The notes under the pieces were generated by a model that saw only the letters and a list, made by a program, of their open reading frames with translations, had not been told where the DNA came from and made no database searches. From Segetibacter aerophilus (GTDB lineage Bacteria > Bacteroidota > Bacteroidia > Chitinophagales > Chitinophagaceae), in contig NZ_BJYT01000006.1 of assembly GCF_007991655.1 (NCBI RefSeq), positions 270,176 to 334,175 on the forward strand: a DNA stretch of 64,000 nucleotides, given 5' to 3'. Position numbers and translations under genes: made by a program. Positions 62,201-64,000 of this stretch are shown in pieces (position 1 is the stretch's first letter; every line of letters starts with the position of its first letter).

Positions 62201-64000
62201 CGTCTAACAAAACAGTTGTTTCTTTATGTGAGGAGCAAGCTGTAGAAAAGGCAAATGCAATAGCCTTAATTTTTGGCGATGAACAAATAACCTATAGAGA
62301 ACTTAACGAACGTTCAAATCAACTTGCAAACTATTTACAAAACGAAGGTGTAAAAGCAGAAATGCTTGTGCCCATTTGTATAGAGCCCGGATTTGAAATG
62401 ATTATCGGTATCCTGGCAATCCTAAAAGCAGGAGCAGCGTATGTACCAATTGATCCTGCCTATCCATTAGAAAGAATACAATTTATACTTGAAGATACTA
62501 ACGCAACGACCGTTGTAACTAGCCAGGAAAGCAGCGAAAAATTACGTGGCATACAAGGATTAAACATAATACAAATAGACGCAAATGTTGGCTCGTTCGC
62601 AACTCAATCTAACAATCTTAATGTAGACATTGCTGCCACCCATCTTGCGTACATTATTTACACTTCCGGCTCAACAGGAAAGCCAAAAGGAGTGATGATA
62701 GAGCACGGTTCTCTGCTTAACTACCTTCTGAATAATAAGGCTAATTATATAAATAAAGACAGTAACAATACTGGTACTTTCATTCATTTGTCTTACACTT
62801 TTGATGCATCCATAACCGGCGTATTTATGCCATTGTTAGCTGGTAAATCAATTGTAATAGGCAAGCAACAACAACATGAAGTCTTCAAGGATCCAAACCT
62901 TTTAAAGTATGCACCCTTCGACTTCCTGAAAATCACACCTGCTCACATTGAATTGCTGAAGGCATCATTGGAAGATGAAAGTTTAAGGCAGTTAACCAAG
63001 AAATTGGTGTTGGGTGGTGAAGCATTAGTGCCAGGGCATTTCGACTATTTCGTTGAGAATGATATTGAAGTAGAAATTATAAACGAATATGGTCCTACCG
63101 AAGCTACTGTTGGCTGTAGTACTTATCATTTTTATACGGTATCAGAAGCTGAGAAAATTAAGAACGGAATATCTATAGGAAAGCCATTAGACAATGCACA
63201 ACTATACATCTTAAATCAAAGTAATCAACTGTTGCCTATTGGAGTAACAGGAGAAATTTGTATCGGCGGTGCCGGACTTTCAAGAGGTTATTTAAAAAGG
63301 CCGGGGCTAACTGCAGAAAAGTTTGTTCAACATCCTTTCAATGAAAATAGGGCAAGAATTTATAAAACAGGAGATTTAGGAAAGTGGCTTCCCGACGGAA
63401 ATATTGAGTACCAGGGAAGGGTTGATGACCAGGTTAAAATAAGAGGTTATAGGGTCGAATTAGGTGAAGTGGAAAGTGCAATACTTCAAAGCGGGTTGGT
63501 AAGACAGACAGTAGTAATTGCCAAACAAGATAAAGAAGGAAATAAAAGGCTGGTAGCCTATATAGTAACAGATAACCCGGGAAATAAGGAGCAGGTAAAG
63601 AACTTACTAAGTGAGAAGTTGCCTGAATACATGGTTCCTTCCCTGTTGATAGAGTTGGAGGATTTGCCACTAACATCTAATGGTAAAATAGATAAGAAGG
63701 CGCTACCGGAAGCAGGTGAACCTGAAGAGCAGACCGACCAGTTTATTGCACCGGCATCCGATATAGAATTAAAGCTTGCCGAAGTATGGCAGGACTTGCT
63801 TGAAGTAGAAGACATAGGAGTTCATGATGACTTTTTTAAATTAGGTGGAGATTCATTGCTTGCAATAAGAGTGATATCTGCTATCAGAAAGAAGCTTGGA
63901 GTTGAAGTAGATATCAATTTGATATTTGAATATCCGACAATAGCTCAGCTGGCCAAGAACATTCAAGGTGGATCATCTGCTACTTTACTTCCAACAGTAG
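56269..64000 (+). CDS. Nonribosomal peptide synthetase, modules 1-2 (open at the window end)
   Basis: Over 2577 codons without a stop. Order: C1 (HHLITDG near residue 136), A1 (about 455-985), PCP1 (L-G-G-D-S near 997), E (HHLAVDGVSWR near 1185, R-T-V-G-W-F-T near 1345), C2 (SHHILFDG near 1660), A2 (Y-T-S-G-S-T-G near 2130), PCP2 (L-G-G-D-S near 2525), then a linker. By-eye specificity codes are D-A-F-W-L-G-G-T-F-K (A1, valine type) and D-A-T-K-L-G-E-V-G-K (A2, closest to asparagine). A C domain at the very start suggests lipo-initiation or an upstream NRPS. Module 1 carries an E domain, so a D-residue is expected. The CmlA-like enzyme upstream may hydroxylate one of these residues. Confidence 0.95.
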   Translation, partial: MKKKPFPLHPSQKEVYIDQLLNVESPHYNIGGYIKLVGSFNKEKFLDIVQAAPKVFDVYKMRFDPDLSVPSFIVDEDYEKVEVQELDFSGQDDARSLAQNWMQEKFNTPFAIEKNNLLFEHVIIKIEEKEHWFFCRYHHLITDGYGFTVWVQYLATQYRSLVAGDNLPVSYPSYVEEAVKATEFYNSPEYDLEGEYWKEKIKTKPKKLLTKKFFGHDVGRKSSTFILELTADQKKLFEDLQLLTKVGMQQLTIAALIIYFAKTTNEKEFVFGIPLHKRGSKKLRSIIGMFSGIQPFKGGYNEEEILLDLLKEISQIQRKDYRYQNYLIGDLSRHFATSDFEEGYLTQIVVNYEPLNFENDFGLGVSATVLRLANEYEVTPLQLVWRDYGKNRALQLHIHYKNEYFSTKEVELLANRLLYILEQFPQELNSRISSINTIPAAEYQLLESFNNTSAAYPSQKTIVELFEEQALKTPEATAVIFEDKKLSYAELNERANQLASHLKTKGIKEGTCVPICIDRSLELIVGILGILKAGGAYVPIDVDYPVERIKFMLNDVAARFILTSEESRKKLPTLQDVEFIDLDKEWSIVSKQSKDNVQAAINPSALAYIIYTSGSTGTPKGVMVEHGNVVSLVKGAEYVSLTDKDILLSTGSPSFDATTFEYWGMLLNGGQLVLCTENTLLDSQLLKAEISANKVTKMWFTSSWFNQLVETDITVFAGLQTILVGGEKLSEKHIEKLRQADPSIEIINGYGPTENTTFSITYNIQENEVNSSIPIGRPVTNRTAYIANHANQLVPIGVPGEILLGGAGLSKGYLNRPELTVEKFVTNPFDDNTERLYKTGDLGRWRADGNIEYLGRIDDQVKIRGYRIELGEIESVLLQSEQVSQAVVLAKEDDNGTKRLVGYIVAKTAFDKHAISAFLLERLPEYMVPALWVELDSLPLTSNGKVDKQALPEPDATKLTVNEYVAPATEFQRALAEIWQQLLGVERIGIEDNFFELGGDSILTIQVVSRANRLGYHLQPKDIFVHQTIARITRAIADRSAIAVRAEQGELTGFAGLLPIQQWYLEQESSDVSHFNQSVLLSINKSITEDVLSAAVKQLSTFHDSLRFRFYKKDGKWQQEYTSKQASFSYEDLSNVKGSINSIIADVANKYQFLLDIETGKLFQAVLIQTPDTEEDNRFLLVIHHLAVDGVSWRILLADLEVIISQLLDKQKVDLGSKSTSYRQWYNSLQQYGQSKQLLSQIGYWQNIVKSYEPVAVDNKFDGVVLVKDTAHYQLRLAAEQTRSLLQQVPKVYHTEINDLLLGALAKTLCSWSATDKIIIGLEGHGREDIEEGLDISRTVGWFTNLYPVLLELGPATSNDELIKTVKEQLRQVPNKGLGYGVLRYINKEATLTNAKSWDVVFNYLGQLDNVSGESKWFKGAAEGAGASRSENLRVDEKLAIDSSVQAGELIFNWSYSKKHFDKDTIETIASSYITNLTALIAHCLKQEKSVATPSDFDLSAEVNYRELDKFLEENVEGRKRKEQIDGLYKLSGIQQGMLFHSLYNKEAGAYIEQLSCDLINPNIELVKESWQSVVKRHSILRSAFYHDTFSIPVQCVYKEVEIPVSIIDYSSMSSEEQVIAINKYKAADRSKGFDFKTAPIMRLALIRVSEDRYLMLWTSHHILFDGWSLPIIIEEFLESYELLSDGKEVAIIEDDKFEDYIRFLDRKDKYQEETYWRNYLQHIEQSTMLPFISSTADRNRGVGEFKTEYLKIDSETTSKVQAFAKRNRLTVSTIMQGVWSYLLHQYSGSNKITFGVTVSGRPDNLANIEQRVGMYINTLPLKSELKEDQSISEWLQLLQQDQVSSRQYQYSSLHDVQNWTNVEGNLFDTTVTFQNYPINKILTANDWKLKIENLSIHEQNNYPFSLTVSIAEEISIRVIYNATLLQETYLREIENHFKNVLKQVTENSNATVGEIELLTAEEKQQLLVAFNNTAAVASNKTVVSLCEEQAVEKANAIALIFGDEQITYRELNERSNQLANYLQNEGVKAEMLVPICIEPGFEMIIGILAILKAGAAYVPIDPAYPLERIQFILEDTNATTVVTSQESSEKLRGIQGLNIIQIDANVGSFATQSNNLNVDIAATHLAYIIYTSGSTGKPKGVMIEHGSLLNYLLNNKANYINKDSNNTGTFIHLSYTFDASITGVFMPLLAGKSIVIGKQQQHEVFKDPNLLKYAPFDFLKITPAHIELLKASLEDESLRQLTKKLVLGGEALVPGHFDYFVENDIEVEIINEYGPTEATVGCSTYHFYTVSEAEKIKNGISIGKPLDNAQLYILNQSNQLLPIGVTGEICIGGAGLSRGYLKRPGLTAEKFVQHPFNENRARIYKTGDLGKWLPDGNIEYQGRVDDQVKIRGYRVELGEVESAILQSGLVRQTVVIAKQDKEGNKRLVAYIVTDNPGNKEQVKNLLSEKLPEYMVPSLLIELEDLPLTSNGKIDKKALPEAGEPEEQTDQFIAPASDIELKLAEVWQDLLEVEDIGVHDDFFKLGGDSLLAIRVISAIRKKLGVEVDINLIFEYPTIAQLAKNIQGGSSATLLPTV

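Noticed and set aside
1..64000. CRISPR arrays, rRNA genes and intact insertion sequences
   Set aside because: No regularly spaced short repeats, no rRNA-like stretches and no transposase ORFs were found on either strand.

Overview
The window looks like a Bacteroidota chromosome, most likely a Chitinophagaceae-type soil or freshwater bacterium. Supporting signs are a low-GC backbone, a two-component regulator-propeller/Y_Y_Y histidine kinase, stand-alone receiver proteins, a NADP-malic enzyme fused to a phosphotransacetylase domain, many small outer-membrane beta-barrels, and a Bacteroidota-type tyrosine recombinase. No rRNA operon, CRISPR array or transposase was seen.

Layout: (1) 1-7483 is backbone: the end of dnaJ, a vWA protein, hypoxanthine phosphoribosyltransferase, a LysM glucosaminidase, an O-methyltransferase, a beta-barrel protein and a VOC protein. 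(2) 7724-25621 is a 17.9-kb integrative element in the 3' end of a tRNA-Arg(CCU). A 17-bp copy of the tRNA 3' end flanks the element on both sides, and the tRNA's own terminator is stranded 17.9 kb away at the left end. The left arm holds an integrase, a helix-turn-helix gene of excisionase type, a putative replication initiator and a DNA-binding protein. The middle is a patchwork of stand-alone receivers, a tiny-protein family next to them, a sigma fragment, decayed genes and noncoding DNA. The right arm (about 20.93-25.45 kb) is an integron-like array. Six single-gene units lie in one direction, separated by about 135-bp attC-like hairpins, and no integron integrase is present. (3) 25608-54065 is backbone again: tRNA-Arg, VOC, TPR, a protealysin-type protease with its emfourin inhibitor, Mla-type transport, malic enzyme, ferredoxin/LuxC-like reductase, DegP, symporter, LOG-like hydrolase, DEAD-box helicase, prohibitin-like protein, acyltransferase, sensor kinase, EamA exporter, gluconokinase, beta-barrel proteins and penicillin acylase. 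(4) 54541-64000 is the start of a nonribosomal peptide cluster: a CmlA-like diiron beta-hydroxylase and a giant NRPS still open at the window end (C-A-PCP-E-C-A-PCP so far, by-eye codes Val then Asn).

The strongest unusual signal is the integron-like array inside the tRNA-integrated element. Each attC left end is complementary to the start of its own cassette, which is what cassette integration predicts. Other points of interest are the CmlA-like/NRPS pair, the tiny-protein/receiver pairs with a duplicated leader-terminator repeat, and a 20-bp intergenic repeat present five times in the backbone but not in the element.
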